Origin: Arthrobacter sp. YN | GTDB lineage: Bacteria; Actinomycetota; Actinomycetes; Actinomycetales; Micrococcaceae | NCBI RefSeq assembly: GCF_002224285.1 | Contig: NZ_CP022436.1 | Span: 2,356,001 to 2,420,000, forward strand | Reading direction: 5' to 3' | DNA length: 64,000 nt | In this document: positions 47,226 to 56,662 of the stretch, piece after piece | Layout of the letters: every line of letters begins with the position of its first letter | Position numbering within the stretch: the stretch's first letter is position 1 | Made by a program: the position numbers and the translations under genes | Notes under the pieces: model-generated | Told to the model about the DNA's origin: nothing | Database searches by the model: none | Seen by the model: the letters and a program-made list of their open reading frames with translations, nothing else

Positions 47226-47261
47226 GCCGGAGAGGCATGGGATTGCTCACGCCTCTCCGGC
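47226..47261 (+). terminator. Stem-loop after the beta-helix glycosidase gene
   Basis: Perfect 11-bp arms at 47226-47236 and 47251-47261 (GCCGGAGAGGC and its complement) around a 14-nt loop, 12 bases after the stop. There is no T-run, but in high-GC actinobacteria such hairpins often terminate. It closes the plus-strand arabinan unit. Confidence 0.5.
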
Positions 47262-47337
47262 TTCCCGACGACGCGCATTTGTCCCTCGCCGCCGCTCCCA
47301 GCGACCTGCGTCCACGCTCTCCTGAACGCAACGAGAC

Positions 47338-47607
47338 GCTCGTGTAGGCGAAGAGGGCGACTCCGGCAGCCTTTGCGGCGTTGAGAACAAAGCCGTGCTG
47401 ACTCACGCGGTCCCGGTGGAATTCACTGCTCGAAACAAGCAGCACTTTGTCGCCAGCAGACAAGAGCCCCTCGAAGGATTCGGGAATGTTGTAGTCAGCG
47501 ATCGCAATTTTTACTCCGCTCGCTGCAAGGTTCTTAGCCTTGTCGTTGCTGCGGACGACCGCCAGATGGCCTCGATGAAGCCAATCAACAGGAGTAACGA
47601 ATTGCAC
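47338..47607 (-). pseudogene. Remnant of an NmrA/QorB-like NAD(P)-dependent quinone oxidoreductase
   Basis: The frame from GTG at 47607, with GGAGGTG upstream, encodes AVVRSNDKAKNLAASG, DKVLLVSSSE and NAAKAAGVALFAYTS, clear pieces of the NmrA-like family. The glycine-rich cofactor motif expected right after MQFVT is missing, as if about 20 residues were deleted internally. Similarity stops at about 47338, where the arabinan cluster begins. Thus it has lost both the cofactor site and two thirds of the C-terminus. It marks a recombination boundary. Confidence 0.75.
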
Positions 47608-49121
47608 TATTCACCTCCACGCCGCCGCCCATGGTCTGGAACAGTTTAGACTGCTATGGCAGGGCAGCTAGGCAAATGTAGACGCGCGGGTAGTTGGAGT
47701 CTTTGGCGTTATGCTGGCCACAACTTCGGTCAGCAACTGGCGATGTGTGATGAGTTTCGGGCTTCCTGATCAGGATCTCGAGGAACGCCACCCGACCCTA
47801 CGTTCTGGACCTCTTGCTCTGCATGCTGGCCAAGCGCCAGGCTCCCATGGCCCCGGCGCAGAACACAATGCAGAGGTCGGTGGATCTTCCCGACGGCGTC
47901 CGTCTACGCATGAACGTCGGGGCAGACTGGCCTTCACAGCCGCTGCATAGGGAATCGGTGCCCTGTTCCCATGTGGGGAGCCCATGATCAGGGTGTGAGC
48001 GCATGGAGAAGAACAGTGGTTCCAGGGCTGGCGGCAGTCGCTGCGGTTCTCCTGGTTGCAGCAGGCGTGGCCGGAATCGATGAAATGGCCAACGCTAAAA
48101 TGCCGGTTCTGGCCGCCGGGACCGTCCAGGCAGCGACGATGAACACAGTGCCTCGGCTTGAGCTTGTCCTTCTGGATGGCCTGAACCAGGGTGCACTTCC
48201 CGGTGGTTTCCCGAATGATGAACCCCGGGAGGAGAAGTACGACGAAAACTATCTAGAAACACTCCACTACCAGCCACGCCCCCCGGCCTGAGACACCGGA
48301 CCACCAGCACGCCGTCCACATGGACGACTAAGCTTCGACAACCATGTCGTCATTGCGATGGGCCTATGGCGCTGGTTCAAGAAGTACCGCGACGCACTGA
48401 TCGGGTCGGGAGCCTGCAGAGCGCGGTCGCCGGATCGAAGCCGTCGCCCCGGAAGCACTCGGGTTTCCTCGAACACCTTCCCCGAAGGGGCCGCGCGGGT
48501 GGCCACCGGAGAATACAGTGGGGAATCAAGGAACACAGGTGCTGGGGCAGCATGCGCGACCGTCTCCTCATTGAACAAACCGAGGCCCTCGAGCCTGCCA
48601 GCGACCCGTACGACAACCTGGCGATCACGCTACGAGTTTCCGGACGCCAATGGCGAAGACCTGGGCAGGCCGAGGCACGGGGTCTGCAGCTGCGGGGGAA
48701 CAAGGCCGTCGACCACGAGCAGCAGGACACGACAATCCGGCCGTAAGTCGATCACCCCGGGGTCGACGCGTGCGTTGTCGAGAGCCTTGGCCAATTCAGA
48801 CACCAGGACTCTCAATCAGCAGACATGATCGGTGGGATCGACTTCGAGGACCTGCGGTGAGAGAAGTCATAAAGCTCAATGAGCGTCTGCAGTCAAGCCA
48901 AACTTGCGAACATCCGTTCACTTCCGAGTTGCAACGCCGCCTGTCCAGCACCCTGATGCCGACCACTGCTAGAGGCACCATACGTGGGGCGTTTAGAGCA
49001 TAGTCATTCGCCAACCGTTGCCCGGATCCGTGCCTTCAGAATCTGCATGCCCCGGTATTTGGGCAGGCTCGCGAGTAGAGCGGAGCAACTCTAAGGACGC
49101 TACTGTCTGCGACGGCGCCGA
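47608..49121. other. Gene-poor, probably decayed region
   Basis: About 1.5 kb with only one marginal small gene (47995-48291). Long overlapping open frames exist on both strands around 48270-49000, as expected by chance in GC-rich DNA, but none carries a recognisable motif and each is interrupted. I see no insertion sequence or repeat. Confidence 0.5.
47995..48291 (+). CDS. Hypothetical small membrane-anchored or exported protein
   Basis: 98 residues from GTG at 47995. It begins with a basic-then-hydrophobic segment (AWRRTVVPGLAAVAAVLLVAAGVAG) that could be a signal anchor, followed by a short acidic tail (NDEPREEKYDENYLE). No family is recognised. The composition looks protein-like, but the ribosome-binding site is weak and the surroundings are decayed, so it may be a remnant. 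Confidence 0.35.
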   Translation: MSAWRRTVVPGLAAVAAVLLVAAGVAGIDEMANAKMPVLAAGTVQAATMNTVPRLELVLLDGLNQGALPGGFPNDEPREEKYDENYLETLHYQPRPPA

Positions 49122-50152
49122 CTACGGCATGTCAAAGCGTGTTTTGTAGGCGGTGTTTTTGTTGGTGTTCCAGCCGGCGATGATTCCGGCTCCGAGCATG
49201 TGGTCGGTGAGTCGTGCGAAACGGTAACCAGGGTCGGTGTCGAGGGCGAGTTGCATGTACTGGTGTGCTTTGGATCCTCGGCCTTCCCACCAGTTGATGT
49301 AGCCGATCGTGGTGAGGATGGGTGCTGCGTGTTGCGGGCTGGTTCTTGTATAGGCGTGAAGGAGGAGTTGTTGGGCCCATTCGACCCGCGACCATTGAGG
49401 CGCAGTCTCCGTTAGCGCGAAAAGGATGTTTTGGGGTGGTTCGTCGATGCCTGGGATGTCGGCCATGAGCCGGTCGCGGATGTGGGGGAATTGGAAGTTT
49501 GCGATGAGGGCGGTGCAGTCCTCGTCGGTGGGAAAGCCGTGTGAGTCGAGCATGGCTTTCCACAGCTGGCTCGCTTGAACCGCAGCTTCTTGAGGTGCCT
49601 GGGCGCGGATAGCATGCATGCAGCTTTCGACGGCGACGGCATCGTCCGCTTCGTGGGTCGCCGGTGGGAGGATTATTTGGTTGGTGGGTTCGATAGTGCT
49701 GCCGCGGTAAATGAACTCGGCGTTGACGCGGCTGTATTCAGTGGTGCTGATGGGCAGGCTGATGTCTTGTCCGGGCTCGCTGTCGAAGGGGGAGTAGGTT
49801 TCGTCGCTGACGAAGATTCCGTCGCGGATGCTGATGCCGTTCTCGGCGAGGACTCCGGTGAGCGCGGCAATGGTCGCTGCATGTGGTTTGGGCTGGCCGG
49901 GTTCACAGTGGGCTGAGGTGTAGAGGGCGAAGACGATGCTCGTTGCGTTGGTGTCACTGGTGAGGTAGCTGCTGACCGTCCTCGCGTAGGGGAGTTCTGT
50001 TCCGGGGTATCGGGGAGGTCAATGCGGAGGGTGGCTCCGACTTTGCCTTTGTCCAGGGTGATGCAGACCAGACTCTCTTGGGGCCAGAATCCGAGGGTGT
50101 GCCCGATGAAGCTCAGTAGATCTGCCGGGTCTTTGATGGTGAGCGCATTCAT
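49122..50152 (-). pseudogene. DUF4192-family protein, single frameshift
   Basis: Start ATG at 50152 behind AAAGGAAAAGGG. The N-terminus (NALTIKDPADLLSFIGHTLGF then WPQESLVCITL) is that of DUF4192. The frame then shifts at a four-C run (plus-strand GGGG at 50012-50015). Adding one base restores IDLPRYPGTELPYARTVSS and a continuous frame to the stop at 49122, about 344 residues in all, ending with the family's tail (YINWWEGRGSKAHQYMQLAL and LARLTDHML-like end). The function is unknown; the family is common in Micrococcaceae chromosomes. It is either a real frameshift or a homopolymer sequencing error. Confidence 0.8.
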
Positions 50153-50670
50153 TGCCCTTTTCCTTTGCGCGTGCATTGCGTCTTTGGTCTAGTGGGCCGT
50201 TCTGATAGGGGCCGAAGTGCAACTCCGGGGACCGGGTCCGCCGCATCAGCGCCCTGGTTAGGCGGAGTACCGTCCAGCGATGATCGGGATATCAGAATGG
50301 CAAACAGCGTTGTTGCTTCTGCCTATTCATGGGCAGGCTGATGTGCGGCGCCATGACGTGAACTGCGAAATTTTCGGTGTGTGCCATCGCTTGGCGGGAT
50401 CGCTGCGCCGGGTCGGCCGGGGACTACTTCCAGTCCCGACATATGCGCTGTTATCGGCGATGCTCGGTGATGTCAGCGGTCTACGACGGGGCAGCGCGTC
50501 CGGAGCTGAGGTATTAGTCCCTTTGCCATTTACGAGGAATGTACGCCGTCCGATGCGAAGGCGTCGGCGGTAGCGGTGTCCGCTGTCCCGGTCTCGATAT
50601 CTGGTCGCTGGCACATATCTGCCAAGGAAGGACTCCCACCCGGGTAGTAGCTCTTCGTAGGTTGCATGGT

Positions 50671-50712
50671 GGAGGCAGGAGGCAGGAGGCAGGAGGCAGG
50701 AGGCAGGAGGCC
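50671..50712. repeat. Tandem repeat, six copies of a 7-bp unit
   Basis: Five exact copies of GGAGGCA followed by GGAGGCC. The unit length is not a multiple of three and each copy contains a Shine-Dalgarno-like GGAGG. Such short tandem repeats change copy number by slippage. Confidence 0.85.
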
Positions 50713-50774
50713 AGGACGCCGGGAGCCAACATCAGCGTCCAAACTACCGAAGCCCTCCCTGGGCAGGACGCTAA

Positions 50775-50912
50775 GGTCACCAGTTCACCAACCTCAACGG
50801 CTACGACGAACTCGGCACCATGGCCATAGTCGGCGGACACGAACTTCACGCCAAACTCGTCCTCGATATGGACCTCGACCTCCCCACGTCGAAGTCCCCA
50901 TCGAAGGCGTAA
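50775..50912 (+). pseudogene. Short C-terminal gene remnant of unknown family
   Basis: A 45-codon frame immediately after an in-frame stop, encoding HQFTNLNGYDELGTMA, VGGHELHAKLVLDMDLDL and a Lys/Ser-rich end. It reads like the tail of a soluble protein without a start. I do not recognise the family. Confidence 0.35.
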
Positions 50913-50959
50913 CCAGGGCAACCGCAGCCGGTCCGCGGGTAAAATCTGCTGGATGCTGC

Positions 50960-53098
50960 CTAGGGCGTTGGTGTGTCCTTGCCGTCAGTTGGTGGATTAG
51001 CCCTGCTTTCCCGCCAACGCAAGATTTCTTCATAAGCAAATCTCATGCGCTGAGCGGGTGACGGGATCTCATCTCCTCGGGCTTGCGCGACCTCTGCTGG
51101 TTCATCCAAAGGCAACTCAATCAACATGTCCGGCGGAATTGTGTTCTCAAGCTTGTCAGTGAACAGGAACAGTTGTGAGGCTGGTGCCTCATAGCTTCCG
51201 GCCTCTTTGGAAGCCATAACGAATGCTGTAGCCAGAGTTGTCAGGCTGAGGGAATCGTCTTTGAGCGCATCAAGCGTGTTGACCTGCAGCTTGGGCAGCC
51301 CATCCATCGCAACGAGGTAGTTCCACACGGCAATTTGTTCGTGGATGGATTCAGCCGAGTCACAGGTCCGCCACTCGTCGATCAACCATTGTGTTGCCTG
51401 ATCAATCCACAGCGGAATCAGCTGGTCTGTCAGAGTTGGGTCGTCAGTAACTGGTGACGACCGTCCTATCGCTTCGAGCTCTGAGAATCCTCTAGCCGAA
51501 GGGGCATTATTGAGATTCAGGCAGTGGCCCAGAGATTCAGGCCGGGGGAATCGTCCGACGAATGCCTTGAGCTCGGGCTCCTCCCATGGGCCGTTGTGAC
51601 TTAGCAGCCGTGCCAGCCAAACCTCTTTGAGGCGGGTGGCAGAATCTCGGAAATCTCGATCCAACGGCTGCTTTGAAAGCCCGTTGCTCAGGTAATCGAT
51701 AAGGGGCCGACCGTCCACATCGTAATCGGTGTCTCTGGCGCCTTTCTTCAGGGCCTTCATCTGCATCTGTTCATTGACGTGGTCGAACGTTTCCGGGCAG
51801 CGGTCTCCGGGGCGCACTACGCCGGTGCGGATACGATTTATGTCCCTAATGACGGTTTCATCTGACATGTCGCCGGTGGGCAAGGAGATTGTGAAGTAGC
51901 GGTCGAAGTACTCGCTGTCGTTGGCTCGGTACTTCCCGCCTGCTGTACTCCACATGTTGTCCGGGAAGGCGTGGGGAAACAATGAAGATAATGCCTCCAT
52001 GAGGTCAACGGGTGTGTCACCGTCGTAACCACAGGATCTGATTCTTTGGAGCCACTCTTCCTCGGATGTGGGCTTGCTGCGGTCATAGCCCTGTTTCCTG
52101 GTTAGCTCACCCGCCCAGGCCGGCAAACGCTCGTAGAGATCTGGATAGAAGATTCGCAGGAACGTGATCGCGAAGAAGTCCGCAGGGTCGACGTTTCCTT
52201 TGGCAAGCTGCAGGAAGGTTATGGCCTGGCCTGCGTAACGGTGGCACGCGCGGGGCGTTGTCAGTGTCGTGGTCATGTGTTCGGTGTAGAAGGATTCGAA
52301 TCTGGACTGCGGTGTCGGCCCTCTATATATTCCGAGTGATGCTTGACGCACTGTCGGACCCAACGCAGAATCCATTATCTCTTGAAGGAAGTGCTGCTGT
52401 GGTTCTGGGAGGTCCAAGGGATACTGCACGATCTTTTCCAAATAGACCTGCGCGGCAACAGGGTCGTTTCCAAGGCCGGAAGCTAGAGCCTTGATCGTTG
52501 ATTTGCGGTCATAGGCAAGCAGGTAGTTGACTCTGGGGAAGCGACCTAAGAGCCGGATGGTCTTCATCAGGACCAAAAGGTCCTTGGGCTGAACGCGGTC
52601 TACATCGTCCACGACGACGAGAACCTTGACGCTTGCTGCTTTGATTGTCTCCGCCATGTCCTTAAAGGCGGAATCCCATGATTTCTCCGGTAGAAATTCC
52701 CGAACGGTTTCCGACGCCCCTGTCCCGACGATTGGGATCGCTTTCAAAGCCGGGGCACTGCGTCGTGCGAGGTCCACGGCCTTCTTGCGGAGGGTTTTAC
52801 GGGATCCACGCGGAAAAGCCTCAAGGATTGCTGAATAGAGTTCGGCCTGTAGCCGCTCCTCATCGAAGGACCAAGGATTGAACTTGGCCACGTGAATGGA
52901 TCGGTCCAGAGCGCTGATGATGAAGTTCAGCACGGACGTCTTACCGGAGCCCCAGGGTCCCACAAGTCCGAAGACGGTGCTGTCGTTGCTGTCGGCCAGG
53001 TTCTCGATGAGGTCTTTCGCCATATCGACGAAAGGGCCGCGGTCCAGCTTGTCCTTGCGGCGGTCCGTCTCTGGCGCATCTACCCATGGTTCAGTCAC
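50960..53098 (-). CDS. KAP-family P-loop NTPase
   Basis: A 712-residue protein starting at GTG. Walker A is GPWGSGKTS (residues 47-55), the family's FNPWSFDEE follows at about 73, and Walker B with the KAP-typical double acidic run is VKVLVVVDDVDRV (about 157-169). A hydrophobic patch (PALKAIPIVG) lies between them where other KAP proteins carry transmembrane helices. The remainder is alpha-helical with no recognised effector. KAP NTPases are STAND/AAA-related and several act in anti-phage defence. It is divergent from a membrane-protein gene of unknown family, 84 bases away. Confidence 0.88.
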   Translation of the reverse strand: MTEPWVDAPETDRRKDKLDRGPFVDMAKDLIENLADSNDSTVFGLVGPWGSGKTSVLNFIISALDRSIHVAKFNPWSFDEERLQAELYSAILEAFPRGSRKTLRKKAVDLARRSAPALKAIPIVGTGASETVREFLPEKSWDSAFKDMAETIKAASVKVLVVVDDVDRVQPKDLLVLMKTIRLLGRFPRVNYLLAYDRKSTIKALASGLGNDPVAAQVYLEKIVQYPLDLPEPQQHFLQEIMDSALGPTVRQASLGIYRGPTPQSRFESFYTEHMTTTLTTPRACHRYAGQAITFLQLAKGNVDPADFFAITFLRIFYPDLYERLPAWAGELTRKQGYDRSKPTSEEEWLQRIRSCGYDGDTPVDLMEALSSLFPHAFPDNMWSTAGGKYRANDSEYFDRYFTISLPTGDMSDETVIRDINRIRTGVVRPGDRCPETFDHVNEQMQMKALKKGARDTDYDVDGRPLIDYLSNGLSKQPLDRDFRDSATRLKEVWLARLLSHNGPWEEPELKAFVGRFPRPESLGHCLNLNNAPSARGFSELEAIGRSSPVTDDPTLTDQLIPLWIDQATQWLIDEWRTCDSAESIHEQIAVWNYLVAMDGLPKLQVNTLDALKDDSLSLTTLATAFVMASKEAGSYEAPASQLFLFTDKLENTIPPDMLIELPLDEPAEVAQARGDEIPSPAQRMRFAYEEILRWRESRANPPTDGKDTPTP

Positions 53099-53182
53099 AC
53101 CTGCGATCTTAGGCTGCGAACCGGGTCGGATTCGAACAGCACACGGTCACACGAAAAGAGAATCAGGAACACAGCAGCTCCG

Positions 53183-53676
53183 ATGTATCGTTCGACCGCT
53201 GCGATCGAGTCAGGCCCTTCCAAAGGCAATCTGATAATTGCTGGCATTACGGCAGCTGTCGTGCTGGCGAGTATTGGTGCCAATGTAGTCGTGACGAAGA
53301 ACCAAGCCAGCAAGGCTCCGGTGCCTGAGGCTCTCGCAGACTACAACAGTTCTTGGAGTATGTACCTGAAGGCAGTCAAGAGGGAGGTCTCGAAGCAGGC
53401 ACTGTCGGTCGGCTCATCGCTGAGCTGGACGTGGTCTTCGAGTGCGCTGATGCAGAAGGTAAACGCGGCAAGCTCGACTTCACCACGAGGAAGGGCGATG
53501 TCCTCGCCGGCCTGGTCGCTGACTACACAGCCAAATTGGCAACAGTGCACGGCTTGGGCCGGAAGCTGCTTCCCGCATTCGAGAAGACGAATGGGCGCAC
53601 CACCGGTAACGAGTCTGTAGACGCTCTTCGACGCCTCCTCCTGGTGCAGCAGAGGATTCTCCGGGACACAGAGTAG
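53183..53676 (+). pseudogene. Single-pass membrane protein, frameshifted paralogue of the gene at 55871
   Basis: From ATG at 53183 the frame gives a hydrophobic segment (NLIIAGITAAVVLASIGANVVV), then NQASKAPVPEALADYNSSW and YLKAVK. The matching continuation (EAGTVGRLIAELD, KLDFTTRKGDVLAGLVADYT, GRTTGNESVDALRRLLLVQQ, then RILRDTE) lies in another frame. One extra G in the GGG run at 53382-53384 joins them as YLKAVKRGGLEAGTVGRL, which lines up with YLKAARAGELNAETVGQL of the paralogue. The restored protein would have about 164 residues. It is divergent from the KAP NTPase and may function with it. Confidence 0.75.
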
Positions 53677-53698
53677 CCAGCCGATCATCCCCAGCGAG

Positions 53699-54139
53699 CT
53701 AGAGGCCTCGCTCCCTTGCCCAGACGGCCTTTCGCTTCCGCCACTGTTTCTCCTCCTCAGCGTCATCGGGGCCAAAGCCGGATTTTTCTGGGCGCGGTTC
53801 AGGAAAGCCACCGTCTGCGGATGTCTGGTTCTTGGGTGCCGGGCTCAGCTCTGGTGGTGGCAGCTTGATTTGCTGCGGACCTGCGTCCACGTCATGATCT
53901 GCTGTATCCCCAGAGCTCGCATCCTTCTCATCAGGCTGTATATGCTTCGGGTCAACGATCCATTGATCTGTTTCATTGTCTGCTAGGACGCTGAAATGAA
54001 ATATAGGCTCGCCTTTGTCTCGCCCCCAATGCCGGTCCTTAATGACGCCATCAACAATCTCGTTGCGGTCAGGGTCTGGATGGCTGTAACGGATCCGCTG
54101 ACCGATCTTCCATTGCTCGCCCCATCGTTCTTCGTTCAT
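53699..54139 (-). CDS. Hypothetical cytoplasmic protein with acidic C-terminus
   Basis: 146 residues from ATG at 54139. The N-terminal 65 residues (EQWKIGQRIRYSHPDPDRNEI through HFSVLADNETDQWIVDPKHI) look like a small beta-rich domain. The rest is a proline- and acid-rich low-complexity tail ending in a basic stretch (WRKRKAVWARERGL). No family is recognised. It converges on the frameshifted membrane gene with 22 bases between. Confidence 0.6.
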   Translation of the reverse strand: MNEERWGEQWKIGQRIRYSHPDPDRNEIVDGVIKDRHWGRDKGEPIFHFSVLADNETDQWIVDPKHIQPDEKDASSGDTADHDVDAGPQQIKLPPPELSPAPKNQTSADGGFPEPRPEKSGFGPDDAEEEKQWRKRKAVWARERGL

Positions 54140-54267
54140 CCTCAAAGTCTGACAGATATTGCAAGATATCGAGGCAAGTCGTGACAAGAATCGGCTTCGA
54201 ACCTACGACCCAAGAGTTCGTAGACCTGCGAAGGGCGAATATGATTCTCGATGTGCAAGAGAAGAAA

Positions 54268-54770
54268 ATGACACTACCTAAACTGGCAGGGCTTGCCGCT
54301 GGCGCGGCTTCAATGTTGATGATGTCCGGTTGTTCTGGCCCCGCCCAACAGGATATTGGCTCCGAACCAGTCGGAGCATCAGCATAATCATCCACTTCTG
54401 ATGCGCCAGCCAGTACCGTAGCCCAAGTGTCCAGAACGGTCGCTTCAACAAAGAAGCAACTCCAGAAAGCCGTCACCCAATACGAGTCGAACAACTGCGA
54501 TGTCATGATCGAAAGAGGACCTACGGGCCTGGATAAGGCCAGCTGAGTAGCCTACAAGGGCACCATCACGTCCTGTGCCAGTGAAATGGCGATAACGCTA
54601 GAGTCCCAAAAGCCATGGCCAACCGAAATTCGTGGACTAGCGGACCGAACTGTCAATCGGCTAAAAGCACAGCTGCAGCAGCGGTGGGTGATTCATCACT
54701 GAACATGTTTCACGATGACCTGCTGTTCCTCGACCAGGAACTGGATGCTTGGGGTCCGTTCGGGGCTTAG
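54268..54770 (+). pseudogene. Lipoprotein gene broken by two stops and one frameshift
   Basis: ATG at 54268 starts a signal with lipobox MSGC (Cys21). The same frame continues past TAA at 54385 and TGA at 54538 or nearby with sensible sequence (STVAQVSRTVASTKKQL, then VAYKGTITSCASEMAI). It then needs one extra A in the AAAA run near 54661-54664 to enter KSTAAAAVGDSSLNMFHDD and finish GPFGA at the TAG 54768-54770. The restored protein would be about 167 residues with two Cys that could pair. The two nonsense codons cannot both be homopolymer errors, so it is probably truly decaying. Confidence 0.65.
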
Positions 54771-55115
54771 TTCCTCGCTCCACATGCGCCAACAGGCCTG
54801 ACGAGGCAGGATCGCCGTGTGTGCGAGAAGACCTTCTGCCTAAAGGAGCAATCGGCATGTGGCGGCAGCATTCTTGCGCTAGCTAACTCGGGCGGTCCGT
54901 GCTGTGCTGAATGCTACTAGGAAAATTCGGCTTGATACGCACCGGTGTCGCTCGGGGCGTCTCAGACACTGACCGACGCAATGCGAGTAGCACCGAACGG
55001 CGAAATGGTGCGGTCAGCCCTACCTCCGGGTTCGCCAGGTCGGGCGTTGACTTGTTCAGAGCACCAAGAGGGCCGGCACTTGCAGTGCTGATACCTGTTC
55101 TCTAATTTCCAGGGC
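54771..55115. other. Intergenic region
   Basis: 345 bases with no gene, repeat or terminator that I can support. Confidence 0.5.
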
Positions 55116-55484
55116 TCAGCTGTACCGCTGGAGTTCGTGGGGGCGCCGCTTCATGAACCACTCCAGAACTCCCCGCGCGTTGGTGATATTGACAGAGAAA
55201 TCGTCCCGTTGGCCGTCGTCGTACTCAACACGATCCACCTCATGGATGCCAATATCGTCGGTAAAAGCGTAGGAGATGGTGCTTCGACGTCTGTAGGTGT
55301 CACTTCGGTCGAATCCCTTGGTCTCTGTCGTCCGGAGAGTTTCGCTGACACCTTTGTAGTCGGCGTCGTAGTTTTCAATGAAGCCCACCAGAAAGTCGAC
55401 TTCCCAATCCTTAAGGCGCGTGCGCGACACGTCCAAGTGCTCGCCAATGAAGTTATTAAGCCTCGACTTTTCGTTACGGTCCAC
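55116..55484 (-). CDS. Hypothetical protein, small acidic
   Basis: 122 residues from GTG at 55484 with AAAGGG 5 bases upstream. The sequence is charged and soluble: HLDVSRTRLKDWEVDFLVGF followed by a Tyr/Asp-rich middle and a VNITNARGVLEWFMKRRPHE end. No family is recognised. A good ribosome-binding site and balanced composition support a real gene. Confidence 0.6.
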   Translation of the reverse strand: MDRNEKSRLNNFIGEHLDVSRTRLKDWEVDFLVGFIENYDADYKGVSETLRTTETKGFDRSDTYRRRSTISYAFTDDIGIHEVDRVEYDDGQRDDFSVNITNARGVLEWFMKRRPHELQRYS

Positions 55485-55870
55485 TGTGCCCTTTCGTCGT
55501 TGATGTCCGATGCCAAATCAACGTGCAGAATGGAATGCCGGCTGTACCTGCCTTCTCTGCACGCTCAGACTCGACAACGCACGACTGTGGCAATTAGTTG
55601 CAATCACTGTTGGAGTAGTGCATTTTCTTGAGCGGTGCACGTCTGCCGTTCACGCCCGAAAACTGAAAATCCAGCCGAATAAGCAGTGATATGAACCTGG
55701 TGGCGCCGTGGGTTTCAGGCAACTGGATTTGACCGGACATCACGGCTCTCTCCATTGCCGCAGTCGGTGCTAATCTGATCCGGCGCTGCACTAGGACTAC
55801 TGTTCCGGAACTTGTGTTGCAGAAGTGCTGACATGACGTGCGGGCTTGATGGAAGCTTTAGCTTGGGGGG
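55485..55870. other. Intergenic region between divergent genes
   Basis: 386 bases between divergent genes; promoters for both should lie here, but no clear box stands out. A short minus-strand frame (55594-55791) is not convincing. Confidence 0.5.
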
Positions 55871-56548
55871 ATGACATTGACCACGACGGTTACTTTGGAG
55901 ATTCCGGATGGGATCCTCGAAGGCATTGAGAGCGGGGACCTTTTTCGCTGGGGCGGAGTCATCCGCGACGCGGGTGGACAGTTCGTTACGTTCCTGTCGG
56001 ACGTGACCGCCGCTGGTTCTGACATGCCCGCATCTCCAAGCGTGGTCGAAAAGTTGGTAGACCGCGCCTCGGAAGCGCTGAAATCCGGTAATAAAGGCAG
56101 CTGGATAATTGCGGGAACGGCGGCTGTCGCTGCTGTGACCGTCGGTGCCGTGCTGTTCGTTGCGGTCAGGAACCGGGCAAGCAAAGCATCGGTCCCGGAT
56201 CTCGTCTCGAACTACAACGCAGCCTTGGTCGAGTACCTGAAGGCTGCGCGCGCGGGGGAGCTGAACGCAGAGACGGTCGGACAGCTGATTTCAGATCTTG
56301 ATGCGATGGTGGGCCACGTTGACGCCGAGGGGCGGAGTATCAAGGTCGATTTCAACTCGAAGAAGAGCAAAGCCCTGCATAGCCTGGTTCTTGCCTTTAC
56401 CGGCCAGCTTGCGCGGGCGCATGGTTTGGACGCGCAGCTGATTCTCGACTTCGAGAAGACGCAGCTGTACACCTCGGGCAACGAGTCAGTCGACGAGCTG
56501 CGGCGTCATCTGGTTGCCCAGCAGAGGATTCTTCGCGAGGCCAGCTAA
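55871..56548 (+). CDS. Single-pass membrane protein of unknown family (intact paralogue)
   Basis: 225 residues, ATG directly after GGGGGG. A cytoplasmic N-domain (residues 1-75; VTLEIPDGILEGIESGDLF and SVVEKLVDRASEALKSG) precedes one helix (SWIIAGTAAVAAVTVGAVLF). A C-terminal helical domain follows, with RASKASVPDLVSNYNAALV, TVGQLISDLDAMVGHVDAEG and GNESVDELRRHLVAQQRIL. It is clearly homologous to the broken gene at 53183-53676, which lacks the N-domain. Function is unknown; the duplicated genes bracket the KAP-to-nuclease stretch. Confidence 0.8.
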   Translation: MTLTTTVTLEIPDGILEGIESGDLFRWGGVIRDAGGQFVTFLSDVTAAGSDMPASPSVVEKLVDRASEALKSGNKGSWIIAGTAAVAAVTVGAVLFVAVRNRASKASVPDLVSNYNAALVEYLKAARAGELNAETVGQLISDLDAMVGHVDAEGRSIKVDFNSKKSKALHSLVLAFTGQLARAHGLDAQLILDFEKTQLYTSGNESVDELRRHLVAQQRILREAS

Positions 56549-56662
56549 CAGCCATTGTGGGGTAGCTGCGGACAGAACTGCGTACCCAGTTCCGCCAACA
56601 CAGCCATCAGAAAGTCAGAATCCTGTGGATTTGTTCAGAAAAAAACGCCGGCTGCTGAGCCG

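Larger units (their letters stand above)
50153..50959. other. Intergenic region with repeat and gene remnant
   Basis: 807 bases between the DUF4192 gene and the KAP gene, holding the 7-bp tandem repeat at 50671-50712 and a short C-terminal-looking coding fragment at 50775-50912. The first 450 bases show nothing I can assign. Confidence 0.5.

Noticed and set aside
48267..48815. Minus-strand frame open except for one stop
   Set aside because: No motif or start context; length is within chance for this composition.
50671..50712. CRISPR array
   Set aside because: The repeat is 7 bp with no spacers; it is a simple tandem repeat. No cas genes are present in the window.
54181..54260. tRNA-like string (TTCGAACCTACGAC) near the start of the lipoprotein remnant
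   Set aside because: The T-stem and acceptor do not pair and no anticodon arm is found.
54911..55105. 64-codon plus-strand frame
   Set aside because: No ribosome-binding site, motif or conserved look.
55594..55791. 65-codon minus-strand frame
   Set aside because: Weak start and chance-like composition.
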